From an uncultured Collinsella sp. (GTDB taxonomy: Bacteria; Actinomycetota; Coriobacteriia; Coriobacteriales; Coriobacteriaceae), in the NCBI GenBank assembly GCA_900547835.1, contig URIJ01000075.1, forward strand, positions 1 through 9,340: a DNA stretch of 9,340 bases, written 5' to 3'. This document shows positions 1 to 5,491 of this stretch, piece after piece (position 1 is the stretch's first letter; each line of letters opens with the position of its first letter). Both the position numbers and the translations under genes were made by a program. The notes below the pieces were generated by a model. That model saw only the letters and a list, made by a program, of their open reading frames with translations. It did no database searches and had not been told where the DNA came from.

Positions 1-172
1 GGACGGTTGGGAATCTACCAGTCTAGCAGGAGCCGGCAGGGGCCGTTCTGTCGAACAAATACTCAAGATTTGGGGCAAACACAACCTATTAATTTGTCCC
101 GTGGCCTAGATTGAGGTGGGGTCGAGCCAGTTGAACTTGCACTCCGTTTTGGTTGAGAGCGGCTGACAGACA

Positions 173-207
173 AGGGCGTCCGCATGGGTTGCGGGCGCCC
201 TATTTTT
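173..207 (+). terminator. Rho-independent terminator of an upstream transcript
   Basis: Bases 173-183 pair with 191-201 to give an 11-bp GC-rich stem with one T-G wobble and a 7-nt loop. A run of five T follows at 203-207. This is a textbook intrinsic terminator on the + strand. It closes a transcription unit that begins outside the window and insulates the aldolase-PTS operon, so that operon needs its own promoter downstream of 207. Confidence 0.85.
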
Positions 208-214
208 ACGGGTA

Positions 215-293
215 AACGGTCGGAAAAGTCAGGTGAACGGTCAAATCGGAACATTTCAAACGAAATATCATACGGACATCCGAATATACGGAC
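215..293 (+). promoter_or_regulatory. Candidate promoter and operator region of the aldolase-PTS operon
   Basis: AACGGTC occurs at 215-221 and 236-242, a period of 21 bp or about two helical turns. ATACGGAC occurs at 270-277 and 286-293, a period of 16 bp. A possible -10 hexamer TATCAT lies at 266-271, but nothing resembling TTGACA sits at the right distance upstream (243-248 is AAATCG). Same-face direct repeats ending where a -35 should be suggest an activator-dependent promoter, and the second repeat pair could be a repressor or second activator site. The repeats are seen directly; their role is inferred. The only regulator gene in the window is the GntR protein, whose family usually prefers inverted repeats. 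Confidence 0.4.
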
Positions 294-315
294 GTTTGTG
301 ATGACCTAGTTGTCG

Positions 316-359
316 ATCAAGAACGGCGACCGGCACCCCCTGTGCGGTCGCCACTTGAT
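316..359 (+). promoter_or_regulatory. Strong 5' leader hairpin upstream of the aldolase gene
   Basis: ATCAAG (316-321) pairs with CTTGAT (354-359). After a small internal loop, an 8-bp perfect GC-rich stem forms between 325-332 and 345-352, topped by three more pairs (334-336 with 342-344). No T-run follows, so it is not an intrinsic terminator. It ends 18 bases before the AGGAGG ribosome binding site (378-383). It may protect the 5' end of a highly expressed message or take part in leader regulation. I do not recognise a known riboswitch class. Confidence 0.5.
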
Positions 360-391
360 ACATCCAGTGGAGACAACAGGAGGCAAACACT

Positions 392-1243
392 ATGTACGTA
401 ACCTTGCGCGAAGTTCTGGCAGAGGCTAACCAGCTCAACATGGCCGTTGGTGCTTTCAACACCCATAACCTCGAGATGTGCCCGTCGATTATTCGCGTCG
501 CGGCTCGCCTGCACACCCCCGTGATCATCCAGACCTCCGAGGGCACCGCTAGCTATGTCGGTCACCGCAACCTGGTTGCTGTGTGCAAGTCCATGGCCGA
601 GGAGTACGGCGTCAACGTTGTTCTCCACCTCGACCACGCCAAGAACTTCGACGAGATCCGCAAGGCTCTCGAGGCCGGCTATAGCTCGGTAATCTTTGAC
701 GGCTCCGCGCTTCCCTTCAAGGAGAACATCCTTGGTACCAAACGCATCGTCGAGATGGCTCAGGCCCACGGCGCTTCCGTTGAGGCCGAGCTCGGTACCG
801 TCGGCGGTACCGAGGATGGCGTCGCCGTCGCCGATGCCGACGTGCGCTATACCGATCCCGAGCAGGCTGTTGAGTTCATCGAGAAGACCGGCATCGACGC
901 CCTTGCCGTCGCTATCGGCACCAACCATGGTCAGTACAAGTCCAAGACCAACATCTCCTTCGATCAGCTCGAGAAGATCCGCGATGCCGTGAACGGCTTC
1001 CCCCTGGTCATCCATGGTGGCACCGGTGTTAAGGACGAGGACGTTCGTCACGTCATCGACCTGGGTATCCGTAAGTTCAATGTTGGTACCGATCTGCTCG
1101 TCAACTGGAACAAGACCTCCAAGCAGTGCTATGACGAGCTCAAGGAGAACGCCTCCAACCGCAACATGGTTATGCCTGCTCAGAAGGCCGTCGAAGAGGT
1201 TGTCGAGCATCGCATCAGCCTCTTCAAGAATATCGTCGCTTAG
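392..1243 (+). CDS. Class II (zinc) ketose-bisphosphate aldolase, FbaA/GatY/KbaY type
   Basis: A 283-residue cytoplasmic enzyme that should cleave a ketose 1,6-bisphosphate (fructose or tagatose type) into dihydroxyacetone phosphate and an aldehyde phosphate. The class II signature is complete: HLDHAK at 79-84 supplies the catalytic Asp81 and zinc ligand His82, VEAELG at 130-135 holds the conserved acidic strand, GTNHGQYK at 176-183 supplies ligand His179, HGGTG at 208-212 supplies His208, and FNVGTD at 229-234 is the phosphate-binding loop. Length matches the short GatY/FbaA subgroup. The start is fixed by AGGAGG at 378-383, eight bases upstream. It is the first gene of a unit with EIIA, EIIB and EIIC, which suggests it processes the imported sugar after a second phosphorylation. 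Fructose versus tagatose bisphosphate cannot be decided here. Confidence 0.93.
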   Translation: MYVTLREVLAEANQLNMAVGAFNTHNLEMCPSIIRVAARLHTPVIIQTSEGTASYVGHRNLVAVCKSMAEEYGVNVVLHLDHAKNFDEIRKALEAGYSSVIFDGSALPFKENILGTKRIVEMAQAHGASVEAELGTVGGTEDGVAVADADVRYTDPEQAVEFIEKTGIDALAVAIGTNHGQYKSKTNISFDQLEKIRDAVNGFPLVIHGGTGVKDEDVRHVIDLGIRKFNVGTDLLVNWNKTSKQCYDELKENASNRNMVMPAQKAVEEVVEHRISLFKNIVA

Positions 1244-1258
1244 GGACGAGGCGCACCG

Positions 1259-1708
1259 ATGCAGATTACGGAGATGCTCAAGCGCGAAAACGTTCGCCTT
1301 GCCGATTCTGTCGATTCCTGGCAGGATGCGATCAAGCTCGCCATCGCTCCGCTCAACGAGGGCGGTTACGTCGAGGATCGCTATGCGGATGAGATTATCC
1401 GCGCCACCAACGAGATGGGTCCCTACTATGTGCTCACCGAAGACGTCGCGCTGATTCACGGTCGCCCCGAGGATGGCTGCATTAAAGGTCAGCTTGCCGT
1501 GACGGTTCTGAAGAAGCCCGTTAGGTTCTCGGAAGACAGCTTCGATGTTCGTCTTTTGGTCGCACTTGCGGCAGAGGATTCCAATTCACATATTGAGGCT
1601 ATGCAGGTACTTGCTGGCATCTTTATGGATGAGGACAAGATTGCGCAGATCGTCGCTTCTGATGATGCCGACGAGATTTATCAGGCATTTACGGGTGCGG
1701 CAGCGTAA
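1259..1708 (+). CDS. PTS EIIA component, mannitol/fructose (EIIA type 2) family, Ula/SgaA-like
   Basis: A 149-residue soluble phosphocarrier that takes phosphate from HPr and passes it to the EIIB encoded next door. The active-site region reads ALIHGRPEDG at 64-73, with His67 the expected phosphorylated residue; the HxRPEDG context is typical of ascorbate-type EIIA proteins (UlaC/SgaA). Length fits a single stand-alone EIIA domain. It starts 15 bases after the aldolase stop, with GGACGAGG as a modest ribosome binding site, so it is almost certainly co-transcribed. The residue before the active His is Ile rather than the Pro common in the family (PHxR), a mild departure. The family assignment is secure; the sugar is not indicated by this subunit. 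Confidence 0.9.
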   Translation: MQITEMLKRENVRLADSVDSWQDAIKLAIAPLNEGGYVEDRYADEIIRATNEMGPYYVLTEDVALIHGRPEDGCIKGQLAVTVLKKPVRFSEDSFDVRLLVALAAEDSNSHIEAMQVLAGIFMDEDKIAQIVASDDADEIYQAFTGAAA

Positions 1709-1723
1709 AACAGTGTCGCTTGG

Positions 1724-1778
1724 TGCGGGCGAGTCTATGTATTCGCCCGCATCTACCCCGAGGTGGGGCACGTGCCCC
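1724..1778 (+). repeat. Two hairpins between the EIIA and EIIB genes
   Basis: TGCGGGCGA (1724-1732) pairs perfectly with 1743-1751 around a 10-nt loop. Just after it, GGGGCACGTGCCCC (1765-1778) is a perfect 14-bp palindrome. CCCC at 1756-1759 could instead pair with GGGG at 1765-1768, so the second element has two mutually exclusive folds. There is no T-run, so neither is an intrinsic terminator. The pair sits directly before the EIIB ribosome binding site and may act as an mRNA processing or stability element that sets the subunit ratio. That role is inference. Confidence 0.5.
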
Positions 1779-1791
1779 CAAAGGAAAGGAA

Positions 1792-2097
1792 ATGAACATG
1801 GTCAAGATTTTGTGCTGCTGCGGCAATGGTCTTGGAAGCAGCTTTGCCTGCCAGATGGCTATTGAGCAGGTCATGAAGAAGCTCGGGGTCCAGTGCAAGA
1901 TGGACCACGACAGCGTTTCCAGCGCCGCGGGCGCCTCTAAGGGCTTCGACATGATCGTCGCTGCCGAGAACTTCAAGACGCAGATCGAAAGCTACAACAC
2001 CGGTCTTCCCTGCGTGTTCCTCAAGCGTCTTGTCGATAAGAAGGAAATCGAGGAAAAGCTGACCCCGGTGCTCAAGGAGATGGGCGTCCTAGAGTAA
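1792..2097 (+). CDS. PTS EIIB component, ascorbate (Ula/SgaB) type
   Basis: A soluble phosphotransfer protein of 101 residues that accepts phosphate from EIIA and phosphorylates the sugar during passage through EIIC. The N-terminus carries the lactose/ascorbate-type EIIB loop, CCCGNGLGSS at 8-17; the Cys directly before Gly (Cys10) is the expected phosphorylated residue. Three consecutive cysteines here are unusual. Upstream in-frame codons exist, but purine tracts at 1781-1790 place initiation at ATG 1792 or at the second ATG, 1798; the two are about equally spaced from an AGGA core, so the true N-terminus may be two residues shorter. The gap of 83 bases after EIIA holds two hairpins. Its partner EIIC follows 54 bases later. 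Confidence 0.9.
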   Translation: MNMVKILCCCGNGLGSSFACQMAIEQVMKKLGVQCKMDHDSVSSAAGASKGFDMIVAAENFKTQIESYNTGLPCVFLKRLVDKKEIEEKLTPVLKEMGVLE

Positions 2098-2124
2098 GGG
2101 CCTCTTCGCCTAGATTGATAGAAA

Positions 2125-2149
2125 TGTACATGAGAAAAAGGGGTGTACA
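2125..2149 (+). promoter_or_regulatory. TGTACA pair flanking the EIIC ribosome binding site
   Basis: The self-complementary hexamer TGTACA occurs at 2125-2130 and again at 2144-2149. The 13-nt interval holds the AAAAAGGGG ribosome binding site of the EIIC gene. The two copies could pair as a 6-bp hairpin with the binding site in its loop, or mark a protein site. A related 11-mer TAGAAATGTAC (2119-2129) recurs on the opposite strand upstream of the transaldolase gene (6287-6297). The sequences are certain; a function is speculative. Confidence 0.25.
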
Positions 2150-2151
2150 AC

Positions 2152-3459
2152 ATGGCTGTTCTTGAGTTTATTATCAATAACATCCTGACGCAGGCCGCCG
2201 TTGTTATCGGTCTCGTCGCCTGCCTGGGCCTTGTGCTTCAGAAGAAGTCGGCCAACGATGTGTTGCTCGGCACGTTTAAGACGATGCTCGGCTTCCTTGT
2301 TCTGGCTGCCGGCTCGAGCGTCATGCAGGGCTCTCTTGCCTACTTTGGCGATATGTTCAACTCCGCCTTCGGCTTCAACGGCATGACCGCCGTCGTCGCT
2401 TCCATCGAGGGCATCAACGGTCAGGCAATGACCGACCTCGGCCTTGGCTCCGAGATCGCCATCTGCCTCGCTGGCATCTTCGTGGTGAACATCATTCTCG
2501 CTCGTTTCACCAAGTTTAAGTATGTGTTCCTGACTGGCCAGGCCCTTCTGTGGGAGTCCACGCTCTGCGTCGTGTTCGCCTTCTTCTGCGGTCTGCGCGG
2601 TATCCCCCTGATCGTCGTCAGCTCCATCGTCGGTGGCGCCTTCGCTACCCTCATGCCTGCCTTCGCTCAGCCCGTTGTCCGCAAGATCACCGAGTCCGAT
2701 GACATCGCCCTGGGTCACTTCTGCACCTTTGGCTATATGTTCACCGCCCTTATCGCAAGCATCACCAAGAAGCTCGCTGGCGGCAAGGAGTCCAAGTCCA
2801 CCGAGGACCTCGAGATTCCGCAGTCCCTGTCCTTCCTCCAGGATACCTACGCTGCTGTCGGCCTGGTCATGATCGTTTTCTACCTGGTCGTCGCTGCTTT
2901 CGCTGGTCCCGCCGCTGCTGCTGACTACTGCGGCGCCACCAACTTCATGGTCTACGCTTTCCTCCAGGCCATGCAGTTCGTCGTCGGTCTGTACGTCCTG
3001 CTCGCCGGCGTCCGCCTGCTGCTCGCCGAGCTCGTCCCCGCCTTCCAGGGCATCTCGATGAAGCTCGTCCCCGATGCGCGCCCCGCTCTGGACTGCCCTG
3101 TCCTGTTCACCTATGCCCCTAACGCCGTTATCTTCGGCTTTGTGTTCACCACGCTTGGCTCGCTGATCGGCATGGCTATCACCGGCCTCATGGGCACCCT
3201 CGTCATCCCCGGTGTTATGTCCAACTTCTTCGCCGGCGGCACTGCTGGTGTCTTCGGTAACGCCATCGACGGTCGTCGCGGCGCCATCATCGGCTGCATC
3301 TTCCACGGCATCTTCATCATGATCCTGCCTGCGCTCCTGTCCCCGATGCTCGCTCAGATTGGCTTCGTGAACATGACCTGCACCGACGTCGACACCGTCG
3401 TCACCGGCTTCTTCTTCATGGCCATCAAGTCCATCCTCAGCGTCTTTGGTATCGCATAA
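2152..3459 (+). CDS. PTS EIIC membrane permease, ascorbate (UlaA/SgaT) family
   Basis: A polytopic inner-membrane transporter of 435 residues that translocates a sugar while EIIB phosphorylates it. Many hydrophobic segments are visible, for example near 10-30, 45-60, 100-117, 137-175, 235-255, 265-295, 325-360 and 378-402. Family marks include GIVxCLG-like LVACLGLVL (21-29), ALGHF at 186-190, and the PALDCP block at 311-316 followed by YAPNAVIFGF (321-330), which matches UlaA closely. Length is slightly under the roughly 465 residues of E. coli UlaA. From memory of that protein, the ligand-contacting His135 and Gln139 correspond here to Gln130 and Trp134, while His194 and Asp314 correspond to His189 and Asp314. 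This argues for a non-ascorbate substrate. ATG 2152 is chosen over the GTG at 2143 because AAGGGG ends 8 bases before it. Confidence 0.93.
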   Translation: MAVLEFIINNILTQAAVVIGLVACLGLVLQKKSANDVLLGTFKTMLGFLVLAAGSSVMQGSLAYFGDMFNSAFGFNGMTAVVASIEGINGQAMTDLGLGSEIAICLAGIFVVNIILARFTKFKYVFLTGQALLWESTLCVVFAFFCGLRGIPLIVVSSIVGGAFATLMPAFAQPVVRKITESDDIALGHFCTFGYMFTALIASITKKLAGGKESKSTEDLEIPQSLSFLQDTYAAVGLVMIVFYLVVAAFAGPAAAADYCGATNFMVYAFLQAMQFVVGLYVLLAGVRLLLAELVPAFQGISMKLVPDARPALDCPVLFTYAPNAVIFGFVFTTLGSLIGMAITGLMGTLVIPGVMSNFFAGGTAGVFGNAIDGRRGAIIGCIFHGIFIMILPALLSPMLAQIGFVNMTCTDVDTVVTGFFFMAIKSILSVFGIA

Positions 3460-3499
3460 GGATTCTTGTAGCGCCTGACGAAGGTCCAAGTCTTTCTTT

Positions 3500-3552
3500 A
3501 AGGGGGTTGTTCCTGTGCCTGGTCCCCGGCAGGGGAACAACCCCCTTCGTTT
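3500..3552 (+). terminator. Intrinsic terminator after the PTS operon
   Basis: Bases 3500-3513 pair perfectly with 3534-3547, a 14-bp stem. The 20-nt apical part can pair further (3516-3519 with 3528-3531). The stem is followed by CGTTTATTA, a short and interrupted T-tract. It sits 40 bases after the EIIC stop and separates the aldolase-PTS unit from the TPR gene. The weak T-tract may allow some read-through into the next genes, for which no clear promoter is visible. Confidence 0.8.
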
Positions 3553-3575
3553 ATTACTGCTAGTGGAGGTTTCCA

Positions 3576-3968
3576 ATGGGTTTGTTTGGATTTGGCAAGA
3601 AAAAGGAGAAGGTGGCCTCCGCTGCAGCCGAGACCGCACCCGTTCTCGATCGAGATGCCGTTCTCGACGCCGTTAAGGCAAAGCGTTCCGAGCTCGAGGG
3701 CAAGGAGGGTGTCGCTGCCGCAAACGTTCTAAACGAGATTGGCAAGCTTTATGCCGATGCCAACATGGTCGACGAGGCCGTTGAGGCATACGAGCAAAGC
3801 CTGGAAGTCAATCGCACGATGGGCAAGGCGTCTGCGGCACTGGTCAAGCTGTACAACAAGAAGCGTGCGGCTGCCGCCGAAGCGAAAGACGATGAGGCTA
3901 TCAAGTATTACATGGACAAGGTTACCGAGATGCTTGCTATCTCCAAAGACCAGCTTCGTGGCAAATAA
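3576..3968 (+). CDS. Small TPR-like cytoplasmic protein of unknown function
   Basis: A 130-residue, Lys/Ala/Glu-rich protein that I cannot name. After a short hydrophobic-glycine start (MGLFGFGKKKEK) and an alanine-rich stretch, residues about 45-80 read as a tetratricopeptide-like helical hairpin (NEIGKLYADANMVDEAVEAY has the characteristic small-large residue spacing). A second, weaker hairpin covers about 83-125. TPR units mediate protein-protein contacts, so an adaptor role is possible but unproven. No signal peptide or membrane segment is convincing. GGAGG at 3565-3569 supports the start. The gene follows the PTS terminator and precedes the kinase-DERA fusion gene by 26 bases, so the two are probably co-transcribed. 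No promoter is obvious in the 24 bases between terminator and start. Confidence 0.75.
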   Translation: MGLFGFGKKKEKVASAAAETAPVLDRDAVLDAVKAKRSELEGKEGVAAANVLNEIGKLYADANMVDEAVEAYEQSLEVNRTMGKASAALVKLYNKKRAAAAEAKDDEAIKYYMDKVTEMLAISKDQLRGK

Positions 3969-3994
3969 TCGGGTAGTAAGAAGGGTTTCCTAGC

Positions 3995-5299
3995 ATGGAA
4001 AAGACGCTGATTTTGCTTGCCGGACCTCCGGCTACGGGCAAAACCGATTTGGCAGATCGCATCAAGGCTCGCCATACATCCGAGAGCTTTTTGAGCGTCT
4101 CGCTTGACGACGTTAAAGAAGAGTATTGGGATACGTACGGCTTTAACAATGCCGAGGAAAAGGCGCAGGTTGATGCGAACGCTCTTCAGGAGTGGTTCCG
4201 TCGCCTCGATGTCACCATGGCGGATGGGCCGCAGATTATGTGCGATTATCCGTTTTCCGCCAAGCAGCACGACAAGCTCGCCGAGCTGGCAGACAAGCAC
4301 GGCTACCGTGTGCTCACGATTCGTCTTGTCGCCGATCCCGTTATGATCAGCAAGCGCTACCGTGCTCGCGATCTTAAGCCGACGCGTCATCTTGCGCACA
4401 TTGTGACGCATTATCACAAGGGCGATGTGCTCGAAGATCGTAGCAAGGGCGACGACCTGGTCGATCTGGATATCCTTGTCGACCGCATCAAAAACCGCGG
4501 CTATGATACGTTTGAGCTGGGTCATACCATTGAGCTTGACGTGACCAATGTCGATACCGTTGACTATCCGGGCTTTTTGGCCAAGGTCGATAAGTATCTG
4601 GACGATCCTTCGTCGGTTGCCGCCATTGCCGCCAAGGCGGGGGCAGAGCTTACCGATGAGGACCTCTGCTCGCGCATCGACTATACATTGCTTAAGCCGA
4701 CGGCGACTTGGGATCAGATTGATGCCATTTGTGCCGAGGCATTCGAGTACGGTTGTGCCAGCGCATGCATCCCGCCTTCGTATATCGCCCGTGCCCACAA
4801 GGCCTATCCCAACCTTGCGCTTACCACGGTCATCGCTTTCCCGCTTGGCTATATGACGAGCGCTGCGAAAGCCGCTGAAGCGGCCGATGCCTACGCCAAC
4901 GGTGCCTCCGAAATCGACATGGTGATTGATCAGGGTATGGTCAAAGCCCGCGATTACCAGGCCATCGAGGACGATATTCGAGCCGTGCGCGAGGCCGTGC
5001 CCAATGCGACGCTCAAGGTCATTGTCGAAACGTGCTATTTGGCGCAGGAAACCAAAAAGCCGATCTGTCATGCCGTCGAGGCTGCCGGCGCAGACTTTAT
5101 TAAGACGTCTACGGGCTTTGGTACGGCTGGTGCCCAGGTTGAGGATGTCTATCTGTTTGCTCAAGAGTTGGGCGGCCGTGTAAAGGTTAAGGCATCGGGC
5201 GGCGTTCGCACGAAAGAAGATCTTGCACTTATGTCGGGCGCCGGTGCCGATCGTATCGGCGCGAGTGCCAGCCCGCGCAAGCTTTTCGGCGCGCGCTAG
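3995..5299 (+). CDS. deoC: P-loop kinase-like domain fused to deoxyribose-phosphate aldolase (DERA)
   Basis: A single uninterrupted 434-residue protein with two catalytic-looking domains. Residues 1 to about 200 form a P-loop NTPase/small-molecule-kinase domain of AAA_33 type: Walker A GPPATGKT at 10-17, acidic Asp38-Asp39 after strand 2, a Walker-B-like IMCDYP at 81-86, and an Arg-rich lid near 121-131. Residues about 217-434 are DERA: IDYTLLKP at 228-235, EIDMVI at 306-311 with Asp308, the Schiff-base Lys370 in FIKTSTGFGTAG, and the second Lys399 in VKASGG. DERA cleaves 2-deoxyribose 5-phosphate to glyceraldehyde 3-phosphate and acetaldehyde. Stand-alone DERA is about 220-260 residues, so the fusion is unusual. 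The pocket also differs from the usual consensus (Asp312-Gln313 for Asn-Ile, Ala425 for a phosphate-loop Ser). A linked phosphorylation-cleavage role is inference. AGAAGGG at 3979-3985 supports the start. Confidence 0.88.
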   Translation: MEKTLILLAGPPATGKTDLADRIKARHTSESFLSVSLDDVKEEYWDTYGFNNAEEKAQVDANALQEWFRRLDVTMADGPQIMCDYPFSAKQHDKLAELADKHGYRVLTIRLVADPVMISKRYRARDLKPTRHLAHIVTHYHKGDVLEDRSKGDDLVDLDILVDRIKNRGYDTFELGHTIELDVTNVDTVDYPGFLAKVDKYLDDPSSVAAIAAKAGAELTDEDLCSRIDYTLLKPTATWDQIDAICAEAFEYGCASACIPPSYIARAHKAYPNLALTTVIAFPLGYMTSAAKAAEAADAYANGASEIDMVIDQGMVKARDYQAIEDDIRAVREAVPNATLKVIVETCYLAQETKKPICHAVEAAGADFIKTSTGFGTAGAQVEDVYLFAQELGGRVKVKASGGVRTKEDLALMSGAGADRIGASASPRKLFGAR

Positions 5300-5302
5300 A
5301 GG

Positions 5303-5342
5303 TAGCTTGGGGCATTCTTTGCATAAGGAATGCCCCAAGCTA
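5303..5342 (+). terminator. Terminator-like perfect 15-bp hairpin lacking a T-run
   Basis: Bases 5303-5317 and 5328-5342 are perfect reverse complements around a 10-nt loop, beginning 3 bases after the stop of the fusion gene. Neither strand has a T-run after the stem, so intrinsic termination is uncertain; the hairpin may protect the 3' end of the message or mark a Rho-assisted end. The stem core AATGCCCCAAG (5329-5339) reappears exactly at 7107-7117 in the terminator after the transaldolase gene. Confidence 0.6.
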
Positions 5343-5405
5343 GCGGTGAGTTGGTGAAGTATGCTCGGCTGGAATGAAATATGCGCGGGCAGGGTTATCG
5401 ATGTG

Positions 5406-5445
5406 TGTCTTTTGAGATTTTGCAGATAACATTTATTAAAAGACA
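5406..5445 (+). promoter_or_regulatory. Promoter with overlapping inverted-repeat operator for the GntR gene
   Basis: TGTCTTTT (5406-5413) and AAAAGACA (5438-5445) are perfect 8-bp inverted arms centred 32 bp apart, about three helical turns. Between and partly within them lie a -35-like TTGAGA (5412-5417) and a -10-like TATTAA (5434-5439) with a 16-bp spacer. Arms that overlap both promoter boxes are what an autoregulatory repressor site would look like, and the adjacent gene encodes a GntR regulator. The repeat is certain; the promoter is plausible; the identity of the binder is inferred. Confidence 0.55.
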
Positions 5446-5491
5446 GCGCCTGATGTCAAGGATTTAGAGAACTGTTCCAGATAGGGGAGGG

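Larger units (their letters stand above)
1..391. other. Intergenic and leader region without a supported gene
   Basis: No coding region with a start, a ribosome binding site and recognisable protein content is visible here. Frame 1 is open from the left edge to a TGA at 112-114, and frame 2 runs to a TAG at about 108-110, so the tail of an upstream gene cannot be excluded, but neither tail is recognisable. Bases 72-79 and 93-100 can form an 8-bp stem with one G-T wobble, which may be RNA structure near the end of the upstream transcript. The rest holds a terminator (173-207), repeated operator-like motifs (215-293) and a leader hairpin (316-359), listed separately. Confidence 0.6.

Noticed and set aside
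317..1459. Minus-strand open frame of 380 codons opposite the aldolase gene
   Set aside because: It spans the aldolase and part of EIIA, shows no family features and has no convincing ribosome binding site; it is an antisense shadow of strong coding bias.
392..3459. Assignment of the operon as an ascorbate utilisation (ula) operon
   Set aside because: EIIA, EIIB and EIIC are of that family, but no UlaD, UlaE, UlaF or UlaG protein is present and pocket residues differ.
2110..3639. Long minus-strand open frame (509 codons) opposite the EIIC gene
   Set aside because: Its product is a low-complexity Asp/Glu/Gly/His-rich sequence with no recognisable family, as expected from the antisense of a C-ending-codon gene; the + strand encodes a clear UlaA-family permease.
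3908..5338. Minus-strand open frame of 476 codons opposite the fusion gene
   Set aside because: No recognisable domains; the + strand frame contains intact kinase and DERA motifs in order.
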